64,000 bases of DNA. Origin: Casp-actino8 sp001510335 (lineage in GTDB: Bacteria > Actinomycetota > Acidimicrobiia > Acidimicrobiales > Ilumatobacteraceae). Location: assembly GCA_027729635.1 (NCBI GenBank), contig JAQCEM010000002.1:62001-126000 (forward strand), given 5' to 3'. Shown piece by piece: positions 17,680 through 26,539 of this stretch (positions are counted from its first letter, which is position 1; every line of letters starts with the position of its first letter). The notes beneath the pieces were generated by a model that ran no database searches, was not told where the DNA came from, and saw nothing but the letters and a program-made list of their open reading frames with translations. A program made the position numbers and the translations under genes.

Positions 17680-18797
17680 GACCACACTCCAAATACGTTG
17701 CCAAGACGCTCAGCCAGCATCTCGTAGGAAAACTCTGTCATGGCTCGCTCGCGCGATGCCACTCCCATGCGACGACGCAAATCTGGATCGTTCAACAACG
17801 TCTCCATATAACCTGCGACCGCCTCAACATCTTCAGATTCATCAACGACAAATCCGGTTTCGCCGTGGGAAACCGCTTCGGCCGCCCCGCCGCTTGAACC
17901 AGCAATTTGTGGAATTCCACAGGCCGCCGCTTCCACAAAGACAATGCCAAAACCTTCTTGTTCAAGACCAGCCCAACGATTTCGGCACAACATGGTGTAG
18001 ATATCGGCACATCCGTACAACCGTGGCAGGTCATCATAGTCAACGCGCCCCAAAAATTTGACTGGCGCTTTGAGTTCGAGCGCGAGTTTCTCTAATCGCT
18101 CGCGGTCACGACCCGAACCGGCTATTGCAAGAATCAAATTTGGTCGAGATGACTTCAACTTTGTGACAGCGCGAATTGCAGTGTCGAATCCTTTACGCGG
18201 AACAAGTCGACTAATTCCGACGATCAATTCGGTTTCGTCAGTGAATCCAAAATCGCGTCGGGCCTGCGAGCGATCTTGAGCATTCAACGGAACAAAACGT
18301 TCACCATCAACACCTGGCGGAACGATTGTCATCGGCAATTCGCGACCAGCAGCATGTACTGCTTCGGCAGCTGGGTATCCACCGGCAGCAACGACATGAC
18401 GGGCGTGCCGCAATACTCGTCCCAAAACTTGCTTCGATCCAGGAAGACGACCTGGGACAGTCACTTCGGCCCCGTGTAAAACGACGTCGTATGGCAAATC
18501 AAGATGTGGACCAATGATGCCAAGTGGAACGGCTGGGTCAAGAACAATGAAATCAGCGCCAACTCGTTTGGCCATTTCATTGACGCGCTTCATCATCCAC
18601 GGATGTGGCAAAAGCACCGGTTCTTTCGTTCGCTCAATCAGAAATGGTTGCGCGGCATCAAACTCATGAGAGCCATCGTAAGAACTTGTTAAGACCGCAA
18701 ACGATTCTGGCGGAAGTCGCCGCCACCATTCCCACAGCAAAGATTGAATTCCACCAATCTTGGGCAGAAAATCATTGGTGACGAGAAGATGTTTCAC
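17676..18797 (-). CDS. pimB: GT4 glycosyltransferase, PimB-like mannosyltransferase
   Basis: A 373-residue GT-B enzyme. The N-terminal domain opens HLLVTNDFLPKIGGIQSLLWEW, where the G-G-I-Q loop is typical of phosphatidylinositol mannoside synthases. The C-terminal domain has VGISRLVPRKGFDT and the GT4 donor-site EGFGIVFVEAAACG with both Glu residues. PimB adds a second mannose from GDP-mannose to phosphatidylinositol monomannoside on the inner membrane face. The name rests on overall resemblance; another GDP-sugar transferase is possible. It overlaps queG by 4 bases upstream and the four-helix membrane protein gene downstream. Confidence 0.8.
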   Translation of the reverse strand: MKHLLVTNDFLPKIGGIQSLLWEWWRRLPPESFAVLTSSYDGSHEFDAAQPFLIERTKEPVLLPHPWMMKRVNEMAKRVGADFIVLDPAVPLGIIGPHLDLPYDVVLHGAEVTVPGRLPGSKQVLGRVLRHARHVVAAGGYPAAEAVHAAGRELPMTIVPPGVDGERFVPLNAQDRSQARRDFGFTDETELIVGISRLVPRKGFDTAIRAVTKLKSSRPNLILAIAGSGRDRERLEKLALELKAPVKFLGRVDYDDLPRLYGCADIYTMLCRNRWAGLEQEGFGIVFVEAAACGIPQIAGSSGGAAEAVSHGETGFVVDESEDVEAVAGYMETLLNDPDLRRRMGVASRERAMTEFSYEMLAERLGNVFGVWS

Positions 18798-19984
18798 GAG
18801 GCAACCGCTCGAATAGGAATTGAGTCAATCTGCGAATACTCATCTCGTACCGATTCATCAGGATCGGATGCCAAATACTCAACCAGATCACGGCGACCTA
18901 AACGCACTGCCGCCCACAAGGCATGGAGTCGAAGCATCGGATCGATGTCACTAAGGTAGCGGCGTAGCACTATCTCAACAGGACTCATGACTGAATTTTC
19001 AACGGCAGAACTGTCAACTGGTGCGATATTCCCCAAAATGATGAGTCCGTTACGACGCAACCATCGGGGGTCACGGTCGGCCAAATACCAAGCACCGAAT
19101 CGAGCCAGCAGATTTTCATTGGTCTCATTCAATAGTTCTATGACATCCACAAATGCGCCTGGCCCTGCAATAGGTGCGATACGAGCATGATGGCGAGAGT
19201 GCAACCTAACCGTCGGCGGGCAACTGGTTTGACAGTCATCACACCCGTACAAACGATCACCGAGTGCCACTCGAAACTCGCGCTGAAAGATGCCAGGCTT
19301 TTGCACTAACCACGCCAGGCATCGGCGTGCATCAATGACCCCGTCAGCGACAATTGCTTGAGTTGGGCATTCGTCGTAACACGCGCGACAGGTTCCGCAT
19401 CCGTCGGGCGCTGGTTGCGACGCAGGAGCCAACACTGCAGTCGTCACAATTGAACCCAGACTGAAAAAACTGCCAGCCCCCGGAAGCAGAATATTGGCGT
19501 TCTTACCAAACCAACCAAGACCCGCGCGATACGCCACTTCGCGATCGACCAAGTTGTTTTCATCGGCAAAGACCACGGCCCGATAGCCATCAGCGCGCAA
19601 CCGCAAAGCGACTTTCTGTAGCGCTTGACGCAATGGTGTGTAGTGATCATCTTGCGCATAGCGCGCAACACGGGCCGAGATACCACCCGGATGATCAGGT
19701 TGATCAGAGTGGTAGCTGCGTGCCGCCACAATGATCGAACGAGCGCCCTCAACGGCGGTATTGGGATCGGTCGAGCGCGATGGATTGCGATAGGTGAAAC
19801 CCATGGTGTCACTCAGACCACGAGCATTGCGATCATGAAGTGCGACGCGCGCCCGACTGAGCGGCGAAGCATCGGTAACACCCACACGGTCGAGGCCCAA
19901 TTCGCGGGCGAACTGCATCAGCGATTCGAGATACGCAGGGTCGGTGGTATCAACTGGAGGACTATTTCGCTTAACCCGATGCAC
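18794..19984 (-). CDS. queG: Epoxyqueuosine reductase
   Basis: A 396-residue cobalamin- and iron-sulfur-dependent enzyme that performs the last step of queuosine synthesis, reducing epoxyqueuosine in the tRNA wobble position. Two cluster motifs are visible, CGTCRACYDECPTQAI and CDDCQTSCP. The N-terminal half has the QueG-type cobalamin-binding region, and the C-terminal hundred residues contain HEAT-like helices used for tRNA binding. The GTG start overlaps the end of the small CxxC gene by 14 bases; an internal ATG at 19918 is a weaker alternative. No other queuosine genes are in the window. Confidence 0.93.
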   Translation of the reverse strand: MHRVKRNSPPVDTTDPAYLESLMQFARELGLDRVGVTDASPLSRARVALHDRNARGLSDTMGFTYRNPSRSTDPNTAVEGARSIIVAARSYHSDQPDHPGGISARVARYAQDDHYTPLRQALQKVALRLRADGYRAVVFADENNLVDREVAYRAGLGWFGKNANILLPGAGSFFSLGSIVTTAVLAPASQPAPDGCGTCRACYDECPTQAIVADGVIDARRCLAWLVQKPGIFQREFRVALGDRLYGCDDCQTSCPPTVRLHSRHHARIAPIAGPGAFVDVIELLNETNENLLARFGAWYLADRDPRWLRRNGLIILGNIAPVDSSAVENSVMSPVEIVLRRYLSDIDPMLRLHALWAAVRLGRRDLVEYLASDPDESVRDEYSQIDSIPIRAVAS

Positions 19985-20276
19985 GATGACGAAGCGTAGG
20001 CACTAAACCGGCCTCTGCGAGGGCACGCATGGCCCGAATTTCTGAGATATCGAACACAACTGCCATGGACTTGGCCCCAATCTGGCACGATTCGTCATTT
20101 TCGGTCTCTTCCGAGGGCTCTTGAAACAAGAAAGTAACGACGCAATCGGCGCAGGTGTCGGTTTCACGCATCACGCAGGTGCCGCAATCAATCAGCGTTG
20201 AAGAACTATCCGGCGAAGCCGGGGGAATCTGTGCGAGGTGGATTTTGGTACGGCGTGGCTGGTTTGGGAAGTTCAT
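19971..20276 (-). CDS. Small CxxC-x7-CxxC protein
   Basis: About 101 residues. The central part reads DCGTCVMRETDTCADCVVTFL, two CxxC pairs 7 residues apart, which looks like a metal (zinc or iron) binding knuckle. The C-terminal third (AVVFDISEIRAMRALAEAGLVPTLR) is helical. The family is not named by me but resembles short proteins conserved in Actinobacteria. It starts at ATG 20276 (a GTG precedes it by one codon) and overlaps queG, so the two are probably translated together. Confidence 0.7.
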   Translation of the reverse strand: MNFPNQPRRTKIHLAQIPPASPDSSSTLIDCGTCVMRETDTCADCVVTFLFQEPSEETENDESCQIGAKSMAVVFDISEIRAMRALAEAGLVPTLRHRASG

Positions 20277-20312
20277 CACTGAACCATGCCCAAGCGGTAT
20301 GGCACAGTGCGT

Positions 20313-21746
20313 TTACCAGCGATCGGCGATGAGTTCTGCTGCCATCATGACTGGGAAATGGGTGTTCGCACGCGGCAACACTGGGAAGATTGAGGCGTCA
20401 CACACGCGCAAATTCTTGATGCCGTGAACGCGCCCAGCCGTGTCGACCACCGCCTTCTCAGTTGCCGATTCACCCATAGCACAGGTTCCGGCCGCGTGCA
20501 CGTAATCACCCGTACGAGATTTCAACCATGTGGCTATCTCATGATCACTGTTACCGAGTGCCGACAATGGGGTTCCGACATCATCAATGAACACTTCTGA
20601 AGCGACTCGCTTCAGGCTTGGAGACTCAAGCAAATGCCGAGCCACTTCAACACCGACAGACAGCGCTTCAATATCGCGCTCATCGGCCAGCAGATTGAAA
20701 CTGACGACCGGATCAACCAGCGGGTCATTTGACGCCAAAGCAATATGTCCGCGCGAACGCGTCAACATTAAGGCGACACTCAACAATCCGTAGCCCTCAG
20801 AACTTTGACCCAGATGATCAATGGGAAGAAGCTGCAAGTCAGCAGGTTCAAAACCTGAAGTGAATCGCGCCAAAGTTGTGACAGCTAATTCATCGGGAGA
20901 ACAAAACTCGGCGAGCGCGATTGTTAAAGGTGCCGACGGGTGATCTTGTAGTCCTTGACCGATACCAGGTTGATCAATTTTGCTACGCAAGAGAATCGCT
21001 GGTGAATGAATTGCCCCGGCTGCAACAACAACTTCTGCTGCCGCAATAAACGTGCCGTCGGCGAGTACGACTCCAACTGCTCGATCATTCTCGATGGCAA
21101 CGCGATCAACGAGCACGTCACAGACAACTTGCACATGCGGACGTTGACGAGCTCGATTCAAGTAGATATCTGCCGCCGATACTCGATGACCATCTTGATT
21201 GCGCGTCAACATTGCTGGACCAACATCGCTACCCACTGCTCCAAGTGGATACGGACCTCGATGCCACAACCACCCTTCGGTTCGGCAGGCTTCAAAGAGC
21301 GCTGCACCGATTCGCGACGGGGCACCAACATCGGCTTGAGTCAACGGAATTTCTATTCGCCGAAAATACGGCTCAACATCACGCCATGACCAGCCAACAC
21401 AACCAAAGTCGCGTTCCCACGAGTCGTAATCTTCAACTTCTCCCCACAATCCGATCATTGCATTGACTGCCGACGAACCGCCCACTCCCCGTCCACGGGC
21501 GTATTCACGGCGCTCTTGTCCGACAACACGTTGGGCCACAAGATCGGGCCAACGACGACCATGTTCTTCGAGTGCGGCAAAAAAAGAATTCCCATCAATA
21601 CCGCCAGGCGTTTGGCCAGGCGCGATATCGGGACCAGCTTCTAACACAAGCACCGATAAACCACGACTTGACAGTCGATCGGCCAACACACACCCAGCCG
21701 ACCCAGCACCAATCACAATGACATCGGGGCGCTGTGAGTCACTCAT
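20313..21746 (-). CDS. GMC-family FAD oxidoreductase
   Basis: A 477-residue glucose-methanol-choline oxidoreductase. VIVIGAGSAGCVLADRLS is the FAD-binding loop, YARGRGVGGSSAVNAM is GMC signature 1, GAIHSPAILLRSK is signature 2, and the catalytic His/Asn region reads HAAGTCAMG then NTHFPVMMAAE. There is no signal peptide, so it is likely cytosolic. I used the ATG at 21746 because 31 extra residues in the longer frame precede the FAD loop without conservation. Its short form resembles MftG-type alcohol oxidoreductases, but no mycofactocin genes are nearby, so the substrate is unknown. Confidence 0.9.
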   Translation of the reverse strand: MSDSQRPDVIVIGAGSAGCVLADRLSSRGLSVLVLEAGPDIAPGQTPGGIDGNSFFAALEEHGRRWPDLVAQRVVGQERREYARGRGVGGSSAVNAMIGLWGEVEDYDSWERDFGCVGWSWRDVEPYFRRIEIPLTQADVGAPSRIGAALFEACRTEGWLWHRGPYPLGAVGSDVGPAMLTRNQDGHRVSAADIYLNRARQRPHVQVVCDVLVDRVAIENDRAVGVVLADGTFIAAAEVVVAAGAIHSPAILLRSKIDQPGIGQGLQDHPSAPLTIALAEFCSPDELAVTTLARFTSGFEPADLQLLPIDHLGQSSEGYGLLSVALMLTRSRGHIALASNDPLVDPVVSFNLLADERDIEALSVGVEVARHLLESPSLKRVASEVFIDDVGTPLSALGNSDHEIATWLKSRTGDYVHAAGTCAMGESATEKAVVDTAGRVHGIKNLRVCDASIFPVLPRANTHFPVMMAAELIADRW

Positions 21747-21760
21747 TGGTGATCTTTGTA

Positions 21761-22417
21761 TCAGAGTTCGTCGGGTCGATTGGTTGATACAGGCAATTCG
21801 GCCGTGTGCGCCGCATCGTTGTAACGCGCAAGTCGCCAACGTCCTGGGCGCACTAAGACAAATTCGGTTATCGACGTATTCTTCGTGTGAATTTCAAATA
21901 TCCCTGTTCCCGATGTGCGCAATGCTTGACGCAACGCCGTATCGACAACACCGCCATGACAAAAAATGATTGCCGTGCCACTTCCGACTCGATCAACCAG
22001 TGCCCGGATCGCTGTTCCGATACGAATTTGGAATTCAGCAATCGTCTCGCCACCTGGAAAGGTGACTCCATACGGATCGTTCTCCCAATCGGGATCACCA
22101 AATCGTTCGGTGAATTCGGTGTACTTCAAGCCGTCGCACTGAGGGCCCGGGTCATGCTCGCCGAATTGGGGAAGCACTTCTATTGAGCGACCAGCAAATG
22201 CTGGCAACACGATTTCTGCAGTCTCTTTGGCCCTCGGGTAAGCACTCGAGATAACAAGATCAGGTGTGAACTCTGGACCCTGCGTCCAGCGATCGCGCAA
22301 TTTCCCCGCTTGTTGCCGGCCCAGATCGGATAGACCGACACATGAGCGAGGTCCACCTACAACACGGTTGACGGTGACTTGTGATTCGCCGTGGCGAACA
22401 AAAATGAGACGCGTCAT
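21761..22417 (-). CDS. Histidine phosphatase (phosphoglycerate mutase-like)
   Basis: A 218-residue protein of the histidine phosphatase superfamily. FVRHGESQ gives the phospho-accepting His, and FCHGGVVDTALRQ near the C-terminus gives the second catalytic His. SSAYPRAKETAEIV is the mid-domain motif of the broad-specificity branch, so it is probably a phosphatase rather than a mutase. It lies between the VWA gene (gap 6) and the GMC gene (gap 14), all in one direction, and could be part of the MoxR/VWA operon. The substrate is unknown. Confidence 0.9.
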   Translation of the reverse strand: MTRLIFVRHGESQVTVNRVVGGPRSCVGLSDLGRQQAGKLRDRWTQGPEFTPDLVISSAYPRAKETAEIVLPAFAGRSIEVLPQFGEHDPGPQCDGLKYTEFTERFGDPDWENDPYGVTFPGGETIAEFQIRIGTAIRALVDRVGSGTAIIFCHGGVVDTALRQALRTSGTGIFEIHTKNTSITEFVLVRPGRWRLARYNDAAHTAELPVSTNRPDEL

Positions 22418-22423
22418 CTGAAA

Positions 22424-23866
22424 CTAAACCAACTTCTCCACGAATGCTTCAAGCTGACGCAAGTTGCGGCATTCATAGGCGCCGTCAGTATGAGCGGCGT
22501 ATTCACCGACGATTGAGTCTCCCGTGTTCCAGTACGACTTCGGTTCTGGATTCAACCAATACACCTGCCGAGCCTTGGAACGGATCTCTTTGATCACCCA
22601 AGCTTGTGATGCGTGATAGTTATTTCGTGCATCACCCAAAAACAACACCGTCGTCTTTGGATTAATGTCCTTGCCGTATTTGTCCCAGAAAACTTCGAAG
22701 GCATGGCCGTAATCACTATGACCGTCAACCCAGACAACATCTGCTTCCGTGTTTACCCGGTGGATTGCTTCACTGATGTCATCAGTGCCTTTAAAGAATT
22801 CGGTCACTTCGTCAATTCCATCAATGAAAACGAAAGACCGCACTTTCGAGAATTGGCCTTGAATGGCGTAGACCAACATCAATGTGAAGCGCGCGAATGC
22901 AGCCACGCTTCCAGAAATATCGGCAACAACCATAAGTTCGGGCTTAGACGGTCGCGGCTGCTTGAACTTTGGCTCGGCTGGAGTTCCACCATACGAAAGT
23001 GAATGGCGAACCGTATTGCGGAAATCAAGTGGTCCCTTGCGACCATGACGACGTTTGCGAGCTAGTCGAGCCGCCAACTTACGAGTGAGCGGGTACAACG
23101 ATTTCTTTAAAGCCTGCATTTCATCACGACTGGCGTGCATGAATTCAACATCTTCAGGAAGAGGCTTACGCAAAGTCTTGGCCATCGCTTCGGCACCACG
23201 GTCAGCTACCAGGCGTCGGCGAATTTCGGCTTCAATTTCCTTTTTGAATTGATCAATACGGTTTTCGTATTCATCTTTTTCTAGGCGCTCTTCAAGTGCG
23301 GTCAGTTCACCACCGACTTCTTGTTTGCTGGCCTCCATGAGCTTTTGCAACATGTTGTCAAGATCAAGATTGCGCAAGGTTCGGTACAGGTAGTACGTCC
23401 CACCTACCGGACGCCCTGGCTCCATACCTGCAAACCTTTGCACCGATTGCTTTGCTAATGCCCGCATCAGAGCCTGATCGCCGTTCATCAAGGCCTTCAT
23501 GAGCATCTGTGCGATCTCTTCAGGAGTCAGGCTGTCCATCCCGCCGGATGAACCCTTACCTTCACCCTGTTGCTGCTGCATTTGTTCTTGCATCTCGCGC
23601 CACATTTGCTCGAGATCATCCTCGGCGCCTTCACCGATTTTGTATTCGGGTCCGCGCATCGAGAAGTAGACTTCAAATACCGTCTCAAACGAACGCCAGT
23701 GAGCGCTGTTCTTCACCATGGTTGCGCCGAGCGCGTACTTAAATGCATCACGATCTTCCAGCGGGATATGCCGCACCGCCTCCATGGCATCAAGATTCTC
23801 CGTCAATGAAACCGGTAGGCCGGCGTTGCGAAGTTCTTGAACAAATCCAGAAAGAAGATCAAGCAT
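22424..23866 (-). CDS. VWA-domain protein (CoxE-like)
   Basis: A 480-residue protein. The N-terminal two thirds is helical and highly charged, with a Gln/Glu-rich stretch near residues 88-105. The C-terminal domain is a von Willebrand A fold with the metal-ion site DISGSVAAF and a downstream DARNNYH. Together with the upstream MoxR ATPase it resembles the CoxD/CoxE pair, in which the ATPase and VWA protein mature the copper-molybdenum centre of CO dehydrogenase. No coxL, coxM or coxS gene is nearby, so the client here is unknown. It starts 22 bases downstream of the MoxR gene. Confidence 0.88.
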   Translation of the reverse strand: MLDLLSGFVQELRNAGLPVSLTENLDAMEAVRHIPLEDRDAFKYALGATMVKNSAHWRSFETVFEVYFSMRGPEYKIGEGAEDDLEQMWREMQEQMQQQQGEGKGSSGGMDSLTPEEIAQMLMKALMNGDQALMRALAKQSVQRFAGMEPGRPVGGTYYLYRTLRNLDLDNMLQKLMEASKQEVGGELTALEERLEKDEYENRIDQFKKEIEAEIRRRLVADRGAEAMAKTLRKPLPEDVEFMHASRDEMQALKKSLYPLTRKLAARLARKRRHGRKGPLDFRNTVRHSLSYGGTPAEPKFKQPRPSKPELMVVADISGSVAAFARFTLMLVYAIQGQFSKVRSFVFIDGIDEVTEFFKGTDDISEAIHRVNTEADVVWVDGHSDYGHAFEVFWDKYGKDINPKTTVLFLGDARNNYHASQAWVIKEIRSKARQVYWLNPEPKSYWNTGDSIVGEYAAHTDGAYECRNLRQLEAFVEKLV

Positions 23867-23888
23867 GAGCGACAGACAACAGTTCTGA

Positions 23889-24758
23889 TCAGGTCAAGTC
23901 GACGGAAAGTTCTTTGGCGGCCTTAGCAATATCTGATTGATACTTTAGCAAAACGTGCAAAGTTTCCTTGGCAGTCTGAGCATCAATTGAATCGATATTG
24001 AGCAACATCATGGTGCGCGCCCAATCGAGGGTTTCGCTGACGCTTGGTGCCTTCTTCAAATCCAGCTGACGAATGCTGCGCACGATGCGCGCCACTTGAT
24101 CTGCCAAGTTCTCGGTAATGTCGGGTACTTTCGCAAGAACGATTTCCTTTTCGCGCTCCATTGACGGATAGTCAACATGCAAGTACAAACAACGACGCTT
24201 GAGGGCTTCTGACAGTTCACGTGTGTTGTTCGACGTCAAAAACACCATCGGGATTTGCGTTGCCGTAATCGTTCCGAGTTCAGGAATTGACACCTGATAC
24301 TCCGACAAGATTTCAAGCAGTAAAGCTTCCGTCTCGACTTCGACACGATCAACTTCGTCAATGAGCAACACCACCGGATCGGGTGCGCTAATGGCCTCCA
24401 ACAGAGGACGAGTCAACAAAAACTCACGACTAAAGATGTCATCGTGAACTTCACTCCATGAGTCGCTGTTCTTGTCGGCCTGAATGCGCAACAACTGCTT
24501 CTTGTAGTTCCATTCGTACAAGGCCTTTGACTCGTCTAAGCCTTCGTAACACTGCAATCGGATCAGTCGCGCGCCGAGCATTTCTGCGACGCTTTTGGCC
24601 AACTGCGTTTTACCCGTTCCAGCTGGTCCTTCGACCAAGATGGGCTTTGCTAAGCGATCCGCTAAGAATGCGACACCGGCGATGCCATCATCGGCGAGAT
24701 AATTGACGTCCTTCAGGCTGTCACGGACCTGCTGAACGGTAGAAAAACGAGGTTCCAT
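23889..24758 (-). CDS. MoxR-like AAA+ ATPase (CoxD-like)
   Basis: A 289-residue AAA+ ATPase. Walker A is GPAGTGKTQLAKS, Walker B is VVLLIDEVDR, sensor 1 is VFLTSNNTRELSEALKRRC. This SNNTRELSEALKRRC segment is typical of the CoxD/norQ-like branch rather than of the DUF58-associated MoxR. It is the first gene of a run followed by the VWA protein and a histidine phosphatase, and is divergent from murJ with only a short promoter gap. It is the second MoxR-type ATPase in the window and clearly distinct from the one near 1.1 kb. Confidence 0.9.
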   Translation of the reverse strand: MEPRFSTVQQVRDSLKDVNYLADDGIAGVAFLADRLAKPILVEGPAGTGKTQLAKSVAEMLGARLIRLQCYEGLDESKALYEWNYKKQLLRIQADKNSDSWSEVHDDIFSREFLLTRPLLEAISAPDPVVLLIDEVDRVEVETEALLLEILSEYQVSIPELGTITATQIPMVFLTSNNTRELSEALKRRCLYLHVDYPSMEREKEIVLAKVPDITENLADQVARIVRSIRQLDLKKAPSVSETLDWARTMMLLNIDSIDAQTAKETLHVLLKYQSDIAKAAKELSVDLT

Positions 24759-24808
24759 GCCAATTACCCTACAAGTTGAGGCTCAGGCACAAGAATTCTG
24801 CCGACGTA

Positions 24809-26539
24809 ATGAGTCAAACTGACCCTATATACGACCTACCCTGTACAACGATGAACAGTGAGGAGACGCAGTCGAACGAGGTGACCGCCACTGGCGAGCC
24901 CACGTCTTTGTCTGGTCTCTCAACTTCACCAGAGGGCAACAGTTTGCTCCGAAGTAACGCCATCGTCGCTCTCGGTACTGGCCTGTCGCGCCTTACTGGA
25001 ATGTTGAAAGTCATCGTCTTTGGGGTCATTATCGGCCAAACCGCACTTGCTGATGCCTACGACGGTGCCAACAACTCGCCTAATGCCGTATATGAACTTT
25101 TACTTGGTGGCGTTTTATCTGCCGCCCTCGTTCCGATGTTCACTCGCATGCTTGAAAATGACGACCGAGATTCTGCTGAAGCAGTCGTCGGAACCGCGAT
25201 CGTCGCGTTGACATTCATTACTGCGATCGCCGTGTTTTTCGCTCCGTGGGTGTTCCGAGTCTTTTCACTTAATCCGGCCGATGGAGTTGATGCCAATCAA
25301 TTCCGCACCGTTGGTACCGCACTCACCCGAATCTTTTTGCTACAAATCTTTTTCTATGGCGTCTCTGCGGTCTTAGGTTCATTGCTCAATGCCCAGCGTC
25401 GCTTTTTCGCTGCAGCATGGTCGCCAGTCTTGGCGAATGTTGTCATTATTTGTTCGCTTCTCTACGTACCAATTTTGTTAAATCATCCCGACAATGGAAT
25501 TCCTCTCGTCGAAGTACTCAATAGCCCGTCATTTAGGTGGCTTCTCGGCTTAGGAGCTACAGGCGGAATCGCCTTGCAAGCACTCATACTGTTGCCCGCA
25601 ATACATCAAGCAGGGTTGAATTTCCGCTTTCGCTTTCGGCCTCGACATCCTGCCGTGCGTCACCTCATGCGCTTGTCCGGGTGGACTTTCGGTTATGTCA
25701 TGGCCAATCAAGCAACAGTGATTGTCATCAAGAATCTCGCCGAGCCCGGCAGTGGTGGACAAGATGCTTTCACTAAGGCCACTACTTTCTTCTATTTTCC
25801 GCACGGCCTATTGGCAATGAGTATTGCGACAACTTTCATTCCCGAAATGGCGCGCGCAGTAGCCCGACGCGACCGCGAAGCCTTCGTCGAACGTACTGCC
25901 CTTGGTTTACGCCTAGTGGGCCTGCTGACTTTCCCAGCCGCCTTTGCCTTTTTGGTGATGTCACGTCCGATCATTGGCGCTCTCTTACAACACGGAGAAT
26001 TCAGCGTGAGTGCAAGCATTACAACGTCTCGTGCCTTGGCTGGTTTGTCACTAGGTCTCGTCGGCTATTCGATTTACCTCTTTGCATTACGGGGCTTTTA
26101 CGCACATCAAGACACGCGCACTCCGTTTTTGATCAACCTCGTTCAGAACGTAATGAATATTATTTTGGCCTTCGCACTTGTCGGCACATACGGGGTACTC
26201 GGACTCGGTGTTGCATTTGCGGCGTCATACGTTATTGGAGCCGTTGTCGCTCTGTTTGTCTTGCGTATCAAAGTTCGCACATTCCCAGTCGGCGATGTAC
26301 TTCTGAGCTTGGCGCGCATATTGGCCGCCGCGGCAGTCATGGGAGCCGTTCTTTGGCTGGCTCTCAAACCAGTGGGCGATAATGATGGCTTTGGAGCGGT
26401 CCTCAAAATTACAGTCGGCATCGTTATCGGATTGCTGGTATACCTTGGCGCGCTCACACTCTTGAGAGTTCCTGAGATCAACAGTTTGCGCTCAGCAAGT
26501 CAACGATTTGTCAGTAACCGAAACTCAACGGGGCAATAA
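24809..26539 (+). CDS. murJ: Lipid II flippase MurJ
   Basis: About 576 residues with about 14 hydrophobic helices, of the MVF/MurJ family that flips lipid II across the membrane for peptidoglycan synthesis. A polar N-terminal tail of about 40 residues precedes the first helix (SLLRSNAIVALGTGLSRLTG). The conserved ANNSPNAVYELLLGGVLSAALVP matches the signature helix region. The start is uncertain: in-frame candidates are at 24776, 24809 and 24851, none with a clear ribosome-binding site. The C-terminal region is short, with no pseudokinase extension of the mycobacterial MviN kind. The stop overlaps the convergent proB gene by 15 bases. Confidence 0.93.
   Translation: MSQTDPIYDLPCTTMNSEETQSNEVTATGEPTSLSGLSTSPEGNSLLRSNAIVALGTGLSRLTGMLKVIVFGVIIGQTALADAYDGANNSPNAVYELLLGGVLSAALVPMFTRMLENDDRDSAEAVVGTAIVALTFITAIAVFFAPWVFRVFSLNPADGVDANQFRTVGTALTRIFLLQIFFYGVSAVLGSLLNAQRRFFAAAWSPVLANVVIICSLLYVPILLNHPDNGIPLVEVLNSPSFRWLLGLGATGGIALQALILLPAIHQAGLNFRFRFRPRHPAVRHLMRLSGWTFGYVMANQATVIVIKNLAEPGSGGQDAFTKATTFFYFPHGLLAMSIATTFIPEMARAVARRDREAFVERTALGLRLVGLLTFPAAFAFLVMSRPIIGALLQHGEFSVSASITTSRALAGLSLGLVGYSIYLFALRGFYAHQDTRTPFLINLVQNVMNIILAFALVGTYGVLGLGVAFAASYVIGAVVALFVLRIKVRTFPVGDVLLSLARILAAAAVMGAVLWLALKPVGDNDGFGAVLKITVGIVIGLLVYLGALTLLRVPEINSLRSASQRFVSNRNSTGQ

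Noticed and set aside
22424..24758. MoxR/VWA pair considered as a defence system
   Set aside because: Motifs fit CoxD/CoxE-type maturation proteins; there is no nuclease, TIR, or other effector nearby.
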